Of a DNA stretch of 64,000 nt, positions 18,487 through 32,855 are shown piece after piece (position 1 is the first letter of the stretch; each line of letters starts with the position of its first letter). The translations under genes were made by a program, and so were the position numbers. The DNA comes from Extensimonas vulgaris. Its GTDB lineage: Bacteria > Pseudomonadota > Gammaproteobacteria > Burkholderiales > Burkholderiaceae_C. The stretch covers positions 84,746 to 148,745 of the forward strand of contig NZ_QPJU01000007.1 of the NCBI RefSeq assembly GCF_003337425.1, in the 5' to 3' direction. Below the pieces are notes generated by a model. That model ran no database searches and was not told the DNA's origin. It saw only the letters and a list, made by a program, of their open reading frames with translations.

Positions 18487-19122
18487 TCACGCCGCCGCCT
18501 CCAGCCCCTGCGCAAAATGCGTCTGCATGGCCTGCACGCTCGCGGCTACGTCGTGCGCCTGCAGCGCCGTGAGGAGGGCGCGGTGCTCACGCAGCGAATC
18601 TTCGATGCGCCCCTGCTTGAGCAGGGAATTCTGGCGGTTAAGCTTCATGACCTTGCGCAAATCGGCCACGACCTGGCTGCGCCAGCGGTTGTCGGCAAGC
18701 TCCAAAAGCCGCATGTGAAAGCGCTCGTTGATGGCAAAAAAACGCTCGCGCTCGCCCACGGCGGCTTCGAGTTCGGCGTGCAGCGCTTCGAGTTCCTGCA
18801 ATTGCTGCGGCGTCGCGCGGGCCGCCACAATGCCTGCGGCGTCGCTTTCGAGCAGCGCGAGCAGGTGATAGACGTCGCGCAGGTCTTTTTCCGACATCTC
18901 GGTCACATAGGCGCCGCGGCGCAGCTTCATCGTAATCAGGCCCTCGGTGGCCAGCACCTTGAGCGCCTCGCGCAGCGGCGTGCGGCTGATGCCGAACTCC
19001 TCGGCGATTTTGAGCTCGTCGATCCAGCTACCAGGCTCGAGCTCGCGCCGGAAAATGCGCTGGCGCAATTGCTCGGCCACTTCTTCATAGAGCGCGCGCG
19101 GCGTCAGGGTAGGGGAGGACAT
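18487..19122 (-). CDS. GntR-family (FCD) regulator, probable control of propionate genes
   Basis: About 211 aa. Winged HTH (about 8-75; EFGISRTPLREALKVLATEGLI) and FCD ligand domain (about 80-205) with metal-ligand-like His residues in INERFHMRLLEL and REHRALLTAL. FadR-subfamily regulators of this kind usually repress and respond to small carboxylates or acyl-CoA. It is divergent from the methylmalonyl-CoA mutase gene with a perfect 16-bp palindrome between them, so I infer that it regulates that operon and itself. The ligand, perhaps a propionate-pathway intermediate, is not known. Confidence 0.88.
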   Translation of the reverse strand: MSSPTLTPRALYEEVAEQLRQRIFRRELEPGSWIDELKIAEEFGISRTPLREALKVLATEGLITMKLRRGAYVTEMSEKDLRDVYHLLALLESDAAGIVAARATPQQLQELEALHAELEAAVGERERFFAINERFHMRLLELADNRWRSQVVADLRKVMKLNRQNSLLKQGRIEDSLREHRALLTALQAHDVAASVQAMQTHFAQGLEAAA

Positions 19123-19180
19123 GGGTGGACGGTACGAGGCAAAATGGCGATGAGAGCTGCAGCGTGGGCTGACGCTCTGA

Positions 19181-19196
19181 ATTCATAATTATGAAT
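19181..19196. promoter_or_regulatory. Perfect 16-bp palindrome, probable GntR operator
   Basis: ATTCATAATTATGAAT is fully self-complementary and strikingly AT-rich in GC-rich DNA. It lies 58 bases before the GntR start and 140 bases before the mutase start, the place expected for a FadR-type operator overlapping divergent promoters. Regulator binding is inferred. Confidence 0.65.
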
Positions 19197-19241
19197 GATA
19201 TAAACTCCGCCCCTGCCAAGCGGACGTTTGCCGTCCGTTGC

Positions 19242-19264
19242 GCGTGAGCCGCCTCACGCTTTTT
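19242..19264 (+). terminator. Terminator-like hairpin in the mutase leader
   Basis: GCGTGAG (19242-19248) and CTCACGC (19253-19259) pair across a CCGC loop and are followed by TTTTT. A second hairpin, CGGACG/CGTCCG (19221-19237), lies just upstream. The last plus-strand gene ends at 17705, so this sits in the 5' leader of the mutase transcript rather than after a gene, suggesting attenuation or a short leader RNA. Confidence 0.5.
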
Positions 19265-19336
19265 GCCTTCTTGCACCGCCAGATTCTCTGAATCGCTTTC
19301 ATTTCCTCGCATTGCCTGACCACAGAAAGCCACGCC

Positions 19337-21499
<2,163 letters not shown>

Positions 21500-21528
21500 G
21501 GCTGTCTTGCGGATGGTACATATCTATG

Positions 21529-21550
21529 GTATTTATCTCATGATATATAC
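21529..21550. promoter_or_regulatory. Imperfect inverted repeat before vapB
   Basis: GTATTTAT (21529-21536) and ATATATAC (21543-21550) pair at seven of eight positions, inside an AT-rich stretch 30-50 bases before the vapB ribosome site (GGAGGT at 21571). This is the usual place for the operator of an autoregulated toxin-antitoxin operon. Confidence 0.45.
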
Positions 21551-21579
21551 TTTTGATATTCATCTTTTGTGGAGGTGAG

Positions 21580-21840
21580 ATGACGACCACATCCGTTGAT
21601 ACCGCCAAGATTTTCACCACCGGTCGCAGCCAAGCCGTGCGCTTACCCAAGGCATATCGCTTTACTACCAAGGAAGTCACCATAGAGCGTCAGGGGGATG
21701 CAGTCATCCTGCGGCCAAAACCAGACCATGACGCCTGGGCGCGCCAACTCATGGACGCCGTGGCCGCCTTTGCCGATGGCCCCCGCCTGGAGCGCGCCGA
21801 AGAATGGCCCCAGGCAGACCGGGAGGCCTTGCTTCCATGA
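21580..21840 (+). CDS. vapB: VapB-type antitoxin (AbrB/SpoVT fold)
   Basis: About 86 aa. N-terminal swapped-hairpin DNA-binding region with TTGRSQAVRLPKAYRF, the signature of VapB/MazE-like antitoxins, and an acidic C-terminal tail (LERAEEWPQ) that should wrap the toxin. The ATG at 21580 has GGAGGT 4 bases upstream. It overlaps vapC by ATGA, giving coupled synthesis. The pair interrupts the mutase-meaB gene order and has an AT-rich promoter region of its own, suggesting later insertion. Confidence 0.9.
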   Translation: MTTTSVDTAKIFTTGRSQAVRLPKAYRFTTKEVTIERQGDAVILRPKPDHDAWARQLMDAVAAFADGPRLERAEEWPQADREALLP

Positions 21841-22235
21841 CGTACCTGCTGGACACGAATATCTGCATTTACATCATCAACGAGCAGCCGGCTCGAGTGT
21901 TGCAGCGGCTGATCCATGCCGGGCGCGAATCGCTGGCCATTTCTGCGGTGACCGTGGCCGAACTGGCGTTTGGCGTGGCCAAGAGCTCGCGCGCCGAGTC
22001 GCGCGCAAAGCTGGAGAATTTTGTCTCGAAATTTCCCGTGCTGGACTGGAATCAGGACGCGGCGTGGGTGTATGGCCCTGTGCGAAAAGCCCTGGAAGCG
22101 AAAGGGCAACGCATCGGCGAACGGGACTTGCTGCTGGCCTGCCAGGCCCTGGCCCTGGGTGCCACCATGGTTACCAATAACACCCGCGAGTTCGAGCGCG
22201 TTGCGGGTCTGAAGCTGGAGAACTGGGCGATATGA
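21837..22235 (+). CDS. vapC: VapC-type PIN-domain ribonuclease toxin
   Basis: About 132 aa. PIN-domain endoribonuclease with acidic residues at expected positions: Asp in YLLDTNICIY, Glu in VTVAELAFG, Asp in GERDLLLACQAL, and the terminal TNNTREFERV motif. In known relatives VapC cleaves initiator tRNA or other RNAs and is neutralised by VapB. The start ATG overlaps the vapB stop. All catalytic positions look intact, so the toxin is probably functional. Confidence 0.92.
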   Translation: MTYLLDTNICIYIINEQPARVLQRLIHAGRESLAISAVTVAELAFGVAKSSRAESRAKLENFVSKFPVLDWNQDAAWVYGPVRKALEAKGQRIGERDLLLACQALALGATMVTNNTREFERVAGLKLENWAI

Positions 22236-22286
22236 AGCCACAAGTTATAGACACCAAAAACAAAGTCCATTACAGGGCCGTCTTGG

Positions 22287-23309
22287 ATGCAGCCGCTGCT
22301 TGATGCCATCCTCCATGGCGGCCCCATGGCTCGCCGCCGCGCCATGGCCAAGGCCATCACGCTGCTCGAATCGACGCGCGCCGACCATCGTGCGCAGGCC
22401 GATGCGCTGCTCACGGCCTTGCTGCCGCACACGGGCAAGGCGTTTCGGCTGGGTATCAGCGGCGTGCCGGGCGTGGGCAAATCGACCTTCATCGAAGCGC
22501 TGGGCTTGTACCTGATCGCCCAGGGCCACCGCGTGGCGGTGCTCGCGATCGACCCATCGTCGAGCGTCTCGGGCGGCTCGATCCTGGGCGACAAGACGCG
22601 CATGGAAAAGCTCTCGGTGCACGAGATGGCTTACATCCGCCCCAGCCCCAGCAGCGGCACGCTGGGCGGTGTGGCCGAGAAAACGCGCGAGGCCATGCTG
22701 GTGTGCGAGGCCGCGGGCTACGACGTGGTCATCGTCGAAACCGTGGGCGTGGGCCAGAGCGAAACCGCCGTGGCGGGCATGACCGACATGTTCGTGCTGC
22801 TGCAGCTGCCGAATGCGGGCGACGATCTGCAGGCGATCAAAAAGGGCGTGATGGAGCTGGCCGACCTCGTGGTCATCAACAAGGCCGACCTCGACCCCAA
22901 GGCGGCCACGCGCGCGCAGGCGCAAATCACCTCCAGCCTGCGCCTGCTGGGCCTGCACGGCAACCCCGAACACGCGCACCACGATGACACGCTCTGGCAC
23001 CCCAAGGTCATCCAGATCAGCGCTTTGCGCGGGCAGGGGATAGACACTTTCTGGGCCGAGGTCAGCGAATTCCGGCGCCTGCAAACGGCCAACGGCCGCC
23101 TGGCCGCGCGCCGTCAGCAGCAGGCGCTCGCGTGGATGTGGGAGCGCATCGACGCGGGGCTCAAACAGGCGTTTCGCCAGCACCCACAGGTGCGCCGCCT
23201 GCTGCCCGCCATGGAAGCCGACGTGGCGCAAGGCCGCGTGCCTGCATCTACGGCCGCAAGAATTTTGCTCGCAGCGCAGTTCGGCAAAGCGCCGGAAACC
23301 ATCGAATAA
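22287..23309 (+). CDS. meaB: Methylmalonyl-CoA mutase-associated GTPase MeaB
   Basis: About 340 aa. G3E-type GTPase that loads and protects the B12 cofactor of methylmalonyl-CoA mutase (older name ArgK). Walker [11 protein letters not shown], switch region [15 protein letters not shown] and NKAD guanine motif are present, and the C-terminal helical dimerisation region has normal length. Its placement in the mutase operon agrees with the role, though vapBC now lies between. Followed by pccB after 47 bases. Confidence 0.96.
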   Translation: MQPLLDAILHGGPMARRRAMAKAITLLESTRADHRAQADALLTALLPHTGKAFRLGISGVPGVGKSTFIEALGLYLIAQGHRVAVLAIDPSSSVSGGSILGDKTRMEKLSVHEMAYIRPSPSSGTLGGVAEKTREAMLVCEAAGYDVVIVETVGVGQSETAVAGMTDMFVLLQLPNAGDDLQAIKKGVMELADLVVINKADLDPKAATRAQAQITSSLRLLGLHGNPEHAHHDDTLWHPKVIQISALRGQGIDTFWAEVSEFRRLQTANGRLAARRQQQALAWMWERIDAGLKQAFRQHPQVRRLLPAMEADVAQGRVPASTAARILLAAQFGKAPETIE

Positions 23310-23356
23310 GTAGCGCCAGCTACCACGGAACAGCCAATTCACCCAAAGGACGAACC

Positions 23357-24889
<1,533 letters not shown>

Positions 24890-24961
24890 AGCAGGCGCAC
24901 TGTGGCTTCTGACGCCACACGCGCTCCAGCAACTGAAAAGCATCCACCAGCAACACGGGCT

Positions 24962-25084
24962 ATGACCATGTTCAAAAAAATCCTCATCGCCAACCGCGGC
25001 GAAAACGGCCGCGCAGCGGTCGTTTCGTCACATCGCCTGCCGCAGCCCGCGCCCCGGGCTGCAACACGCTGTCCTATCGTTTGA
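24962..25084 (+). pseudogene. Duplicated or remnant 5' end of a biotin carboxylase gene
   Basis: Open from ATG 24962 (or 24968) for about 40 codons. It begins [12 protein letters not shown], eleven of twelve residues identical to the pccA start [12 protein letters not shown], but after that the sequence becomes unrelated. Codons differ at wobble positions, so it is not a recent tandem copy. Its TGA stop (25082-25084) touches the GAGGAG ribosome site of pccA, which could couple translation. It may be the scar of a replaced pccA/accC gene or a functional leader peptide. Confidence 0.6.
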
Positions 25085-25097
25085 GGAGTTCAAAACC

Positions 25098-27146
25098 ATG
25101 TTTACCAAAATCCTGATCGCGAACCGGGGCGAGATTGCGTGCAGAGTGATTGCCACGGCCAAGAAAATGGGCATCGCCACCGTGGCGGTGTATTCCGACG
25201 CCGACAAGGACGCGCGCCATGTCAAGCTCGCCGACGAGGCCGTGCACATCGGCCCGCCGCCCAGCCGCGAGAGCTATCTGCGCGCTGACAAGATCATTGC
25301 CGCGGCCAAGCAGACCGGCGCGCAGGCCATCCATCCGGGCTACGGCTTTTTGAGCGAAAACGAGGCGTTCGCCAAGCAGGTCGAAGACGAGGGCATCGTC
25401 TTCATCGGCCCCAAGCACGCGGCCATCGCGGCCATGGGCGACAAGATTGCGTCCAAGAAGCTCGCCCATGAGGCCAAGGTCAACACCATCCCCGGCTACA
25501 ACGAGCCCATCGCGGGCCCCGAGCAGGCGGTCGAGATCGCACGGCAGATCGGCTACCCCGTGATGATCAAGGCGAGCGCGGGCGGCGGCGGCAAGGGACT
25601 GCGCGTCGCGTTCAACGACAAAGAGGCTTTCGACGGCTTTGCGAGCTGCCAGAACGAGGCGCGCAACAGCTTTGGCGACGACCGCATCTTCATCGAAAAG
25701 TTTGTCGAACAGCCGCGCCACATCGAAATCCAGGTGCTTGGTGACGCCTTCGGCAACGTGGTCTATCTGAACGAGCGCGAATGCTCGATCCAGCGTCGCC
25801 ACCAGAAGGTGATCGAAGAAGCGCCGTCGCCCTTCATCAGCGAGGCCACGCGCAAAGCCATGGGCGAGCAGGCCGTGGCGCTGGCCAAGGCCGTGGGCTA
25901 CCAGAGCGCGGGCACGGTGGAGTTCGTGGTCGGCAAGAACCAGGACTTTTACTTCCTCGAGATGAACACGCGCCTGCAGGTCGAGCACCCGGTGACCGAG
26001 TGCATCACGGGGCTGGACCTGGTCGAGCAGATGATCCGCATCGCCGCGGGCGAAAAGCTCGGCTTCACGCAGGCCGAGGTCAAGCGCGAAGGCTGGGCGA
26101 TCGAGTGCCGCATCAATGCCGAAGACCCGTTTCGCAACTTCCTGCCGAGCACCGGGCGGCTGGTGCGCTTTCAGCCGCCCGAGCAGACCATGTTCCAGGC
26201 CGACACCAGCCTGCGCCATGGCGTGCGCGTCGATACGGGCGTCTATGAGGGCGGCGAAATCCCGATGTATTACGACTCGATGATCGCCAAGCTCATCGTG
26301 CACGGCACCGACCGGCAGGACGCCATCGCCAAGATGCGCGAGGCGCTCAACGGCTTCGTGATCCGCGGCATCCACAGCAACATCCCGTTCCAGGCGGCGC
26401 TGCTCGCGCACCCCAAGTTCCAGAGCGGTGACTTCAACACCGGCTTCATCGCCGAGCACTATGCCGATGGCTTCCACGCCGAGGACGTGCCGCACGAAGA
26501 CCCGCTGTTCCTCATCGCGCTCGCGGCCTACATGAACCGGCGCTACCGCGCGCGCGCTTCGGGCATCAGCGGGCAGCTCGAAGGGCACGAGGTCAAGGTC
26601 GGCGAGAAGTTCGTGGTGGTCGTGCTCGGCGCGCAAGGGCAGCGTGAATACCACGACGTATCCGTCACCGACTTCGAAGACAAATCAGGCTCTAGCGTAA
26701 TCACAGTGAGCGATAGAAGCTATCAAATTAGCAGCAATGCAACGCTGGGCCAGATTCGCGTGCAGGGCCAATGCAATGGCAGGCCCTTTACGGCGCAGGT
26801 CGAGCGCGGCACGCCCAAGAGCCCCCTGGCGCTGCGCGTCATCCACAATGGCACGCAGATCGATGCGCTGGTGCTCTCACCCTTGGCGGCACAGCTGTAC
26901 AAGCTCATGCCCTACAAGGCGCCGCCGGACATGTCCAAGTACCTGCTCTCGCCCATGCCGGGGCTGCTCGTGGATATTGCCGTGGAGCCGGGGCAGAAAG
27001 TGGAGGCGGGCGAAAAGCTCGCCGCGATCGAGGCCATGAAAATGGAAAACATCCTGTTTGCGGCGCGCGACGGCGTCGTGAGCAAAATCCACGCGCAAAA
27101 AGGCGAATCTCTCGCCGTGGATCAAATCATTTTGGAGTTTGCGTGA
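25098..27146 (+). CDS. pccA: Propionyl-CoA carboxylase alpha subunit (biotin carboxylase plus carrier)
   Basis: About 682 aa. Biotin carboxylase domain (about 1-450; ATP-grasp [26 protein letters not shown]), BT linker domain, and C-terminal biotinyl domain with EAMKMEN, the lysine being biotinylated. The start is set by GAGGAG ahead of ATG 25098. A REP-like repeat is embedded in the BT region near residues 530-545, where codons abruptly become AT-rich. The stop overlaps bioB (TGATG), so the biotin enzyme and biotin synthesis are coupled. Confidence 0.97.
   Translation: MFTKILIANRGEIACRVIATAKKMGIATVAVYSDADKDARHVKLADEAVHIGPPPSRESYLRADKIIAAAKQTGAQAIHPGYGFLSENEAFAKQVEDEGIVFIGPKHAAIAAMGDKIASKKLAHEAKVNTIPGYNEPIAGPEQAVEIARQIGYPVMIKASAGGGGKGLRVAFNDKEAFDGFASCQNEARNSFGDDRIFIEKFVEQPRHIEIQVLGDAFGNVVYLNERECSIQRRHQKVIEEAPSPFISEATRKAMGEQAVALAKAVGYQSAGTVEFVVGKNQDFYFLEMNTRLQVEHPVTECITGLDLVEQMIRIAAGEKLGFTQAEVKREGWAIECRINAEDPFRNFLPSTGRLVRFQPPEQTMFQADTSLRHGVRVDTGVYEGGEIPMYYDSMIAKLIVHGTDRQDAIAKMREALNGFVIRGIHSNIPFQAALLAHPKFQSGDFNTGFIAEHYADGFHAEDVPHEDPLFLIALAAYMNRRYRARASGISGQLEGHEVKVGEKFVVVVLGAQGQREYHDVSVTDFEDKSGSSVITVSDRSYQISSNATLGQIRVQGQCNGRPFTAQVERGTPKSPLALRVIHNGTQIDALVLSPLAAQLYKLMPYKAPPDMSKYLLSPMPGLLVDIAVEPGQKVEAGEKLAAIEAMKMENILFAARDGVVSKIHAQKGESLAVDQIILEFA
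26681..26730. repeat. REP-like repeat inside pccA
   Basis: Reads CAAATCAGGCTCTAGCG, a spacer, GAGCGATAGAAGCTATC, then AAATTAG. The AT-rich ends, AGGCTCTAGCG arm and AGCTATCAAATT end agree with the family layout, though the core has diverged. It encodes Lys-Ser-Gly-Ser-Ser through Ile-Ser-Ser with codon use quite unlike the rest of pccA. Confidence 0.62.
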
Positions 27147-28207
27147 TGAACACCGCTGCCGAACAAACCATCACCGTGCACCGCACTTCCGTCCCCGCTG
27201 CACAGCCCGCGCCCTCCAGTGGCCCCTGGACTGTCGAAGCCATCCAGGCCCTGCTCGACAAGCCCTTGCTCGATCTGGTTTATGAAGCCCAGACCGTGCA
27301 CCGCCAGCACTGGCCTGCGGGCGACATCGAACTTGCCACGCTGCTGTCGGTGAAAACCGGTGGCTGCCCCGAAAACTGCGGCTATTGCCCACAGTCGGCC
27401 GAGTTCGACACCGGCGTCAAGGCGCAAAAGCTCATGGAAGTCGATGAAGTCGTGCGTGCCGCGCAGGCCGCCAAGGACGCCGGTGCCACGCGCTTTTGCA
27501 TGGGCGCGGCCTGGCGCGCACCCAAAGACCGCGACATCGAAAAAGTGAGCGAGCTCATCAGCGCCGTCAAAAACCTGGGTCTGCAGACCTGCGCCACGCT
27601 GGGCATGCTCGAGGCGCACCAGGCCCAGGCGCTGCGCGACGCGGGGCTGGACTACTACAACCACAACCTCGACACCGCACCCGAGTACTACACCGACGTG
27701 GTGAGCACGCGCGCCTACCAAGACCGCCTCGACACGCTGCGCAACGTGCGCGCGGCAGGCATCAGTGTGTGCTGCGGCGGCATCGTGGGCATGGGCGAGG
27801 CGCCCGTGCACCGCGCGGGCCTGATCGCGCAGCTCGCCAACCTCGACCCGTACCCCGAATCAGTGCCCATCAACAGCCTGGTGCGCGTGCCCGGCACGCC
27901 GCTGGCCGACAGCGACCCCATCGATCCGTTCGAGTTCGTGCGCGTGATCGCCGTGGCACGCATCACCATGCCCAAGGCGCGCGTGCGCCTCTCGGCCGGG
28001 CGCCAGCAGCTCGGCGAAGCCGTGCAGGCGCTGTGCTTCATGGCCGGCGCGAATTCGATCTTTTATGGTGAAAAGCTGCTCGTCACGGGCAACCCCGACA
28101 CCGAGGCCGACGAGCAACTGCTCGCCAAGCTGGGCCTGCGCGGCCACCGCACCACGAGCACCGAGGCGCACGACCTGCACCACCATAGCGAAGGAGCCTG
28201 CGCATGA
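27146..28207 (+). CDS. bioB: Biotin synthase
   Basis: About 353 aa. Radical SAM enzyme that inserts sulfur into dethiobiotin. The radical SAM cluster motif [13 protein letters not shown] supplies the three cysteines, and RLSAGRQQ and the [15 protein letters not shown] block are family hallmarks. The ATG at 27146 overlaps the pccA stop. An N-terminal extension of about 35 residues precedes the conserved core. Being in the propionyl-CoA carboxylase operon and not with other bio genes suggests cofactor supply tied to demand. Confidence 0.97.
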   Translation: MNTAAEQTITVHRTSVPAAQPAPSSGPWTVEAIQALLDKPLLDLVYEAQTVHRQHWPAGDIELATLLSVKTGGCPENCGYCPQSAEFDTGVKAQKLMEVDEVVRAAQAAKDAGATRFCMGAAWRAPKDRDIEKVSELISAVKNLGLQTCATLGMLEAHQAQALRDAGLDYYNHNLDTAPEYYTDVVSTRAYQDRLDTLRNVRAAGISVCCGGIVGMGEAPVHRAGLIAQLANLDPYPESVPINSLVRVPGTPLADSDPIDPFEFVRVIAVARITMPKARVRLSAGRQQLGEAVQALCFMAGANSIFYGEKLLVTGNPDTEADEQLLAKLGLRGHRTTSTEAHDLHHHSEGACA

Positions 28208-28695
28208 GCGAAGCCAAGACCAGCGCGGCAGCGCAGCAGCGCCCCTTCAAAGTGCTGGGAATCCAGCAGATCGCGATTGGCGGCACCGACAAGCAGCGCA
28301 TGAAGCGGCTGTGGGTCGATATGCTGGGCCTCACGCAGACCGGCACCTTCCAGAGCGAGCGCGAAAACGTCGATGAAGACATCCTCGCCATGGGCAGCGG
28401 AGCCTACAAGGTCGAGGTGGACATCATGCAGCCGCTCGACATCGACAAAAAACCCGCTGTGCACACCACGCCGCTCAACCACATCGGCCTGTGGATCGAC
28501 GACCTGCCCAAGGCCGTCGAATGGCTCACGGCGCAGGGCGTGCGCTTTGCGCCGGGCGGCATCCGCAAGGGCGCTGCCGGTTACGACATCTGCTTTTTGC
28601 ACCCCAAGAGCAACGAGGAATTCCCGATTGCGGGCGAGGGGGTGCTGATCGAGCTCGTGCAGGCGCCACCCGAAGTCATCGCGGCGCTGGGTTGA
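28204..28695 (+). CDS. VOC-family protein, candidate methylmalonyl-CoA epimerase
   Basis: About 163 aa. Two glyoxalase-fold modules; [17 protein letters not shown] and the C-terminal LIELVQAP supply a His and a Glu at positions used for metal binding in this superfamily. The first module starts GIQQIAIGG, with Gln where epimerases normally have His, so a typical metal site is incomplete. Context argues for methylmalonyl-CoA epimerase: last gene of the mutase-pcc-bioB operon, overlapping bioB by ATGA. A general glyoxalase/dioxygenase-like role remains possible. Confidence 0.72.
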   Translation: MSEAKTSAAAQQRPFKVLGIQQIAIGGTDKQRMKRLWVDMLGLTQTGTFQSERENVDEDILAMGSGAYKVEVDIMQPLDIDKKPAVHTTPLNHIGLWIDDLPKAVEWLTAQGVRFAPGGIRKGAAGYDICFLHPKSNEEFPIAGEGVLIELVQAPPEVIAALG

Positions 28696-28713
28696 AATAC
28701 TCTTAAAGCAATA

Positions 28714-28753
28714 GCTGCCAGCGCATGACTATCAAGCGTTGGCAGCCATTTTT
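28714..28753 (+). terminator. Intrinsic terminator of the propionate operon, built from a REP-like repeat
   Basis: GCTGCCAGCGC (28714-28724) pairs with GCGTTGGCAGC (28736-28746), eleven positions with one G-U, followed by CATTTTTATT. It lies 19 bases after the VOC gene stop. The arm AGCTGCCAGCGC is also found in the miaA repeat copy, so this terminator is a member of the interspersed repeat family (whole element about 28695-28756). Confidence 0.72.
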
Positions 28754-28771
28754 ATTGGCAAAAAGCGGATT

Positions 28772-28969
28772 TCAGGACTTCTTTTCCATCGGGCAGGTGT
28801 TCATGCCCAGCAAGGTGTAGAGCGGGCAGAATTTGAACAGGCCCGTGAGCAGCGGCACCACGCCGATCCAACCCCACCAGCCCACGGTGCCCGTCGCGGC
28901 CAATGCGATCAAAACGATGCCGACGACGATGCGCAGGATGCGGTCGATTCCCCCAACATTGACTTTCAT
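28772..28969 (-). CDS. DUF2892 (YgaP-type) membrane protein
   Basis: About 65 aa with two hydrophobic segments (RILRIVVGIVLIALAATG and the following WGWIGVVPLLTGLF), then CPLYTLLGMNTC. This is the membrane module that in YgaP is fused to rhodanese. Start ATG 28969 is preceded by AGGAGGAAACC. Last gene of the eight-gene operon beginning at 37239, which also encodes a separate rhodanese and SQR; a role in sulfide/persulfide handling is inferred from that context. Confidence 0.85.
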   Translation of the reverse strand: MKVNVGGIDRILRIVVGIVLIALAATGTVGWWGWIGVVPLLTGLFKFCPLYTLLGMNTCPMEKKS

Positions 28970-29079
28970 GGTTTCCTCCTGGGTGTTTGGATGCTTGGAA
29001 GCTCGCCTTGCGCGCTTGCGGCAAGACGGGGAGGGCGGCCGAGCGTCGCATCGCAGGAAACGCTCTGCCACTTCGTGCG

Positions 29080-29526
29080 CTATTTGAGGCGCTGCCCCGT
29101 CGAATCAAGCACTTGCAGCTCGATCGGGATGCCCTGGCCCACGCTCTGCGTCACGGTACAAAAGGCTTCGAACTGACCGAGCACGCGATCGAGGTGTTCG
29201 AGTTGCGCTGCAGGCACGCCCAGGTGCATGACGGCCGTGATCTTGAGCACGCGCACGCGGCCTTCGGCGTTGCGCCCGACCTCGGCCGTCACGCTGGCGT
29301 GCAGGGGTTCGGGGTTTTGCTTGAACTTGCGCAAGGCAAACAGCAATGAATCGGTCAGGCAATTGCCCACGGCCGCGCACAGCAATTGCACCGGCGTGGG
29401 CCCCAGGCCCGTGCCTAGCGGCGGCGGCTCGTCGGTAGTCAGGCCAGCGATGCCGGGGCCGAAATCGACGTCGAAGCGGTAGTCGTGCCGCTGCTGCAGT
29501 GTTACGGTGACACTTTTTTCGCTCAT
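29080..29526 (-). CDS. OsmC-family thiol peroxidase-like protein
   Basis: About 148 aa. Both redox cysteines of OsmC/Ohr proteins are present: one in AAVGNCLTDSL and the second in EAFCTVTQSV. OsmC-type proteins reduce organic hydroperoxides, and some reduce organic persulfides. Next to rhodanese and SQR, a role against reactive sulfur species is the more attractive reading. It lies 72 bases after the rhodanese gene. Cytosolic, no signal peptide. Confidence 0.85.
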   Translation of the reverse strand: MSEKSVTVTLQQRHDYRFDVDFGPGIAGLTTDEPPPLGTGLGPTPVQLLCAAVGNCLTDSLLFALRKFKQNPEPLHASVTAEVGRNAEGRVRVLKITAVMHLGVPAAQLEHLDRVLGQFEAFCTVTQSVGQGIPIELQVLDSTGQRLK

Positions 29527-29598
29527 GGGGCTCTCCTCGTTCGTTGTTCGCTGTTTGGCCGAGAAATGTTGCGACGCTGTCGCGTGGTTCGATCGCGC

Positions 29599-29928
29599 TC
29601 AACCGCGTTCTATGGGCCTTTGCAGCTGCAAGGCCACGTTTGCCGCCGAGCCGCCGTTGATGGCCTGGCGGTAGCCAAGCTGGCGCATGGCGTCGCAGGC
29701 CATGCCAGAGCGTGCACCCGAGACGCAATACAGCACGACGGGCGCGTCCTTGTCGGGGGCGACCTGGGCGATGTCCTGCATGAAGCGCTCGAGCGGCAGG
29801 TTGATGGCGCCGCGCACATGGCCGGCCGCGTATTCGCCGGGCGAGCGCACGTCGAGCAGCACGAGGCGCTCGAGCCCCGGGGCGTCGGGGCGGTCTTCGT
29901 CAGTTGGCGCGCAAGGGGTTGGGCTCAT
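29599..29928 (-). CDS. Single-domain rhodanese (sulfurtransferase)
   Basis: About 109 aa. The rhodanese fold is shown by LLDVRSPGEYAAGHVRGAINLPL and the active-site loop CVSGARSG, whose Cys carries the persulfide. No signal peptide, so cytosolic. It would transfer sulfane sulfur, for example from SQR products to thiols. It is followed by OsmC and preceded, 27 bases away, by SQR in the same operon. All essential residues are intact. Confidence 0.92.
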   Translation of the reverse strand: MSPTPCAPTDEDRPDAPGLERLVLLDVRSPGEYAAGHVRGAINLPLERFMQDIAQVAPDKDAPVVLYCVSGARSGMACDAMRQLGYRQAINGGSAANVALQLQRPIERG

Positions 29929-29955
29929 GAAGTTTGTTCCTGAAATAGGCTGCGG

Positions 29956-32632
<2,677 letters not shown>

Positions 32633-32645
32633 GCGCATCTCCTGC

Positions 32646-32855
32646 TCAGCAGCCGCCCGGGACGCCGAGCTTGCGCAGGAGGGAATCCATCAGGCACCAC
32701 TTGGTGAATCCGCTTTGCAGCAGGTTGAGCCCAATGAAGGCCGTGAACGCGAGCCACCACTGGCTCACGAAAATCGGGCTGCCCGGGATGCCGAGCGCCA
32801 GGGAAAGCAGAATGAATGTGCCTGCGATCACGCGCACGAGTTGCCAGCTGGTCAT
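32646..32855 (-). CDS. Small two-helix membrane protein, DUF2892-like
   Basis: About 69 aa with two hydrophobic segments (VIAGTFILLSLALGI and WLAFTAFIGLNLLQSGF) and the ending CLMDSLLRKLGVPGGC. The layout is that of DUF2892/YgaP transmembrane modules. The start overlaps the RND pump stop (ATGA). The operon therefore carries two DUF2892-type genes, one in the middle and one at the end. The two terminal-region cysteines might be sulfur-reactive, which is only a suggestion. Confidence 0.8.
   Translation of the reverse strand: MTSWQLVRVIAGTFILLSLALGIPGSPIFVSQWWLAFTAFIGLNLLQSGFTKWCLMDSLLRKLGVPGGC

Noticed and set aside
19197..19336. Possible cobalamin riboswitch upstream of the B12-dependent mutase
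   Set aside because: The leader is too short, and I find no B12-box-like GCCACTG sequence; only two short hairpins and a T tract are present.
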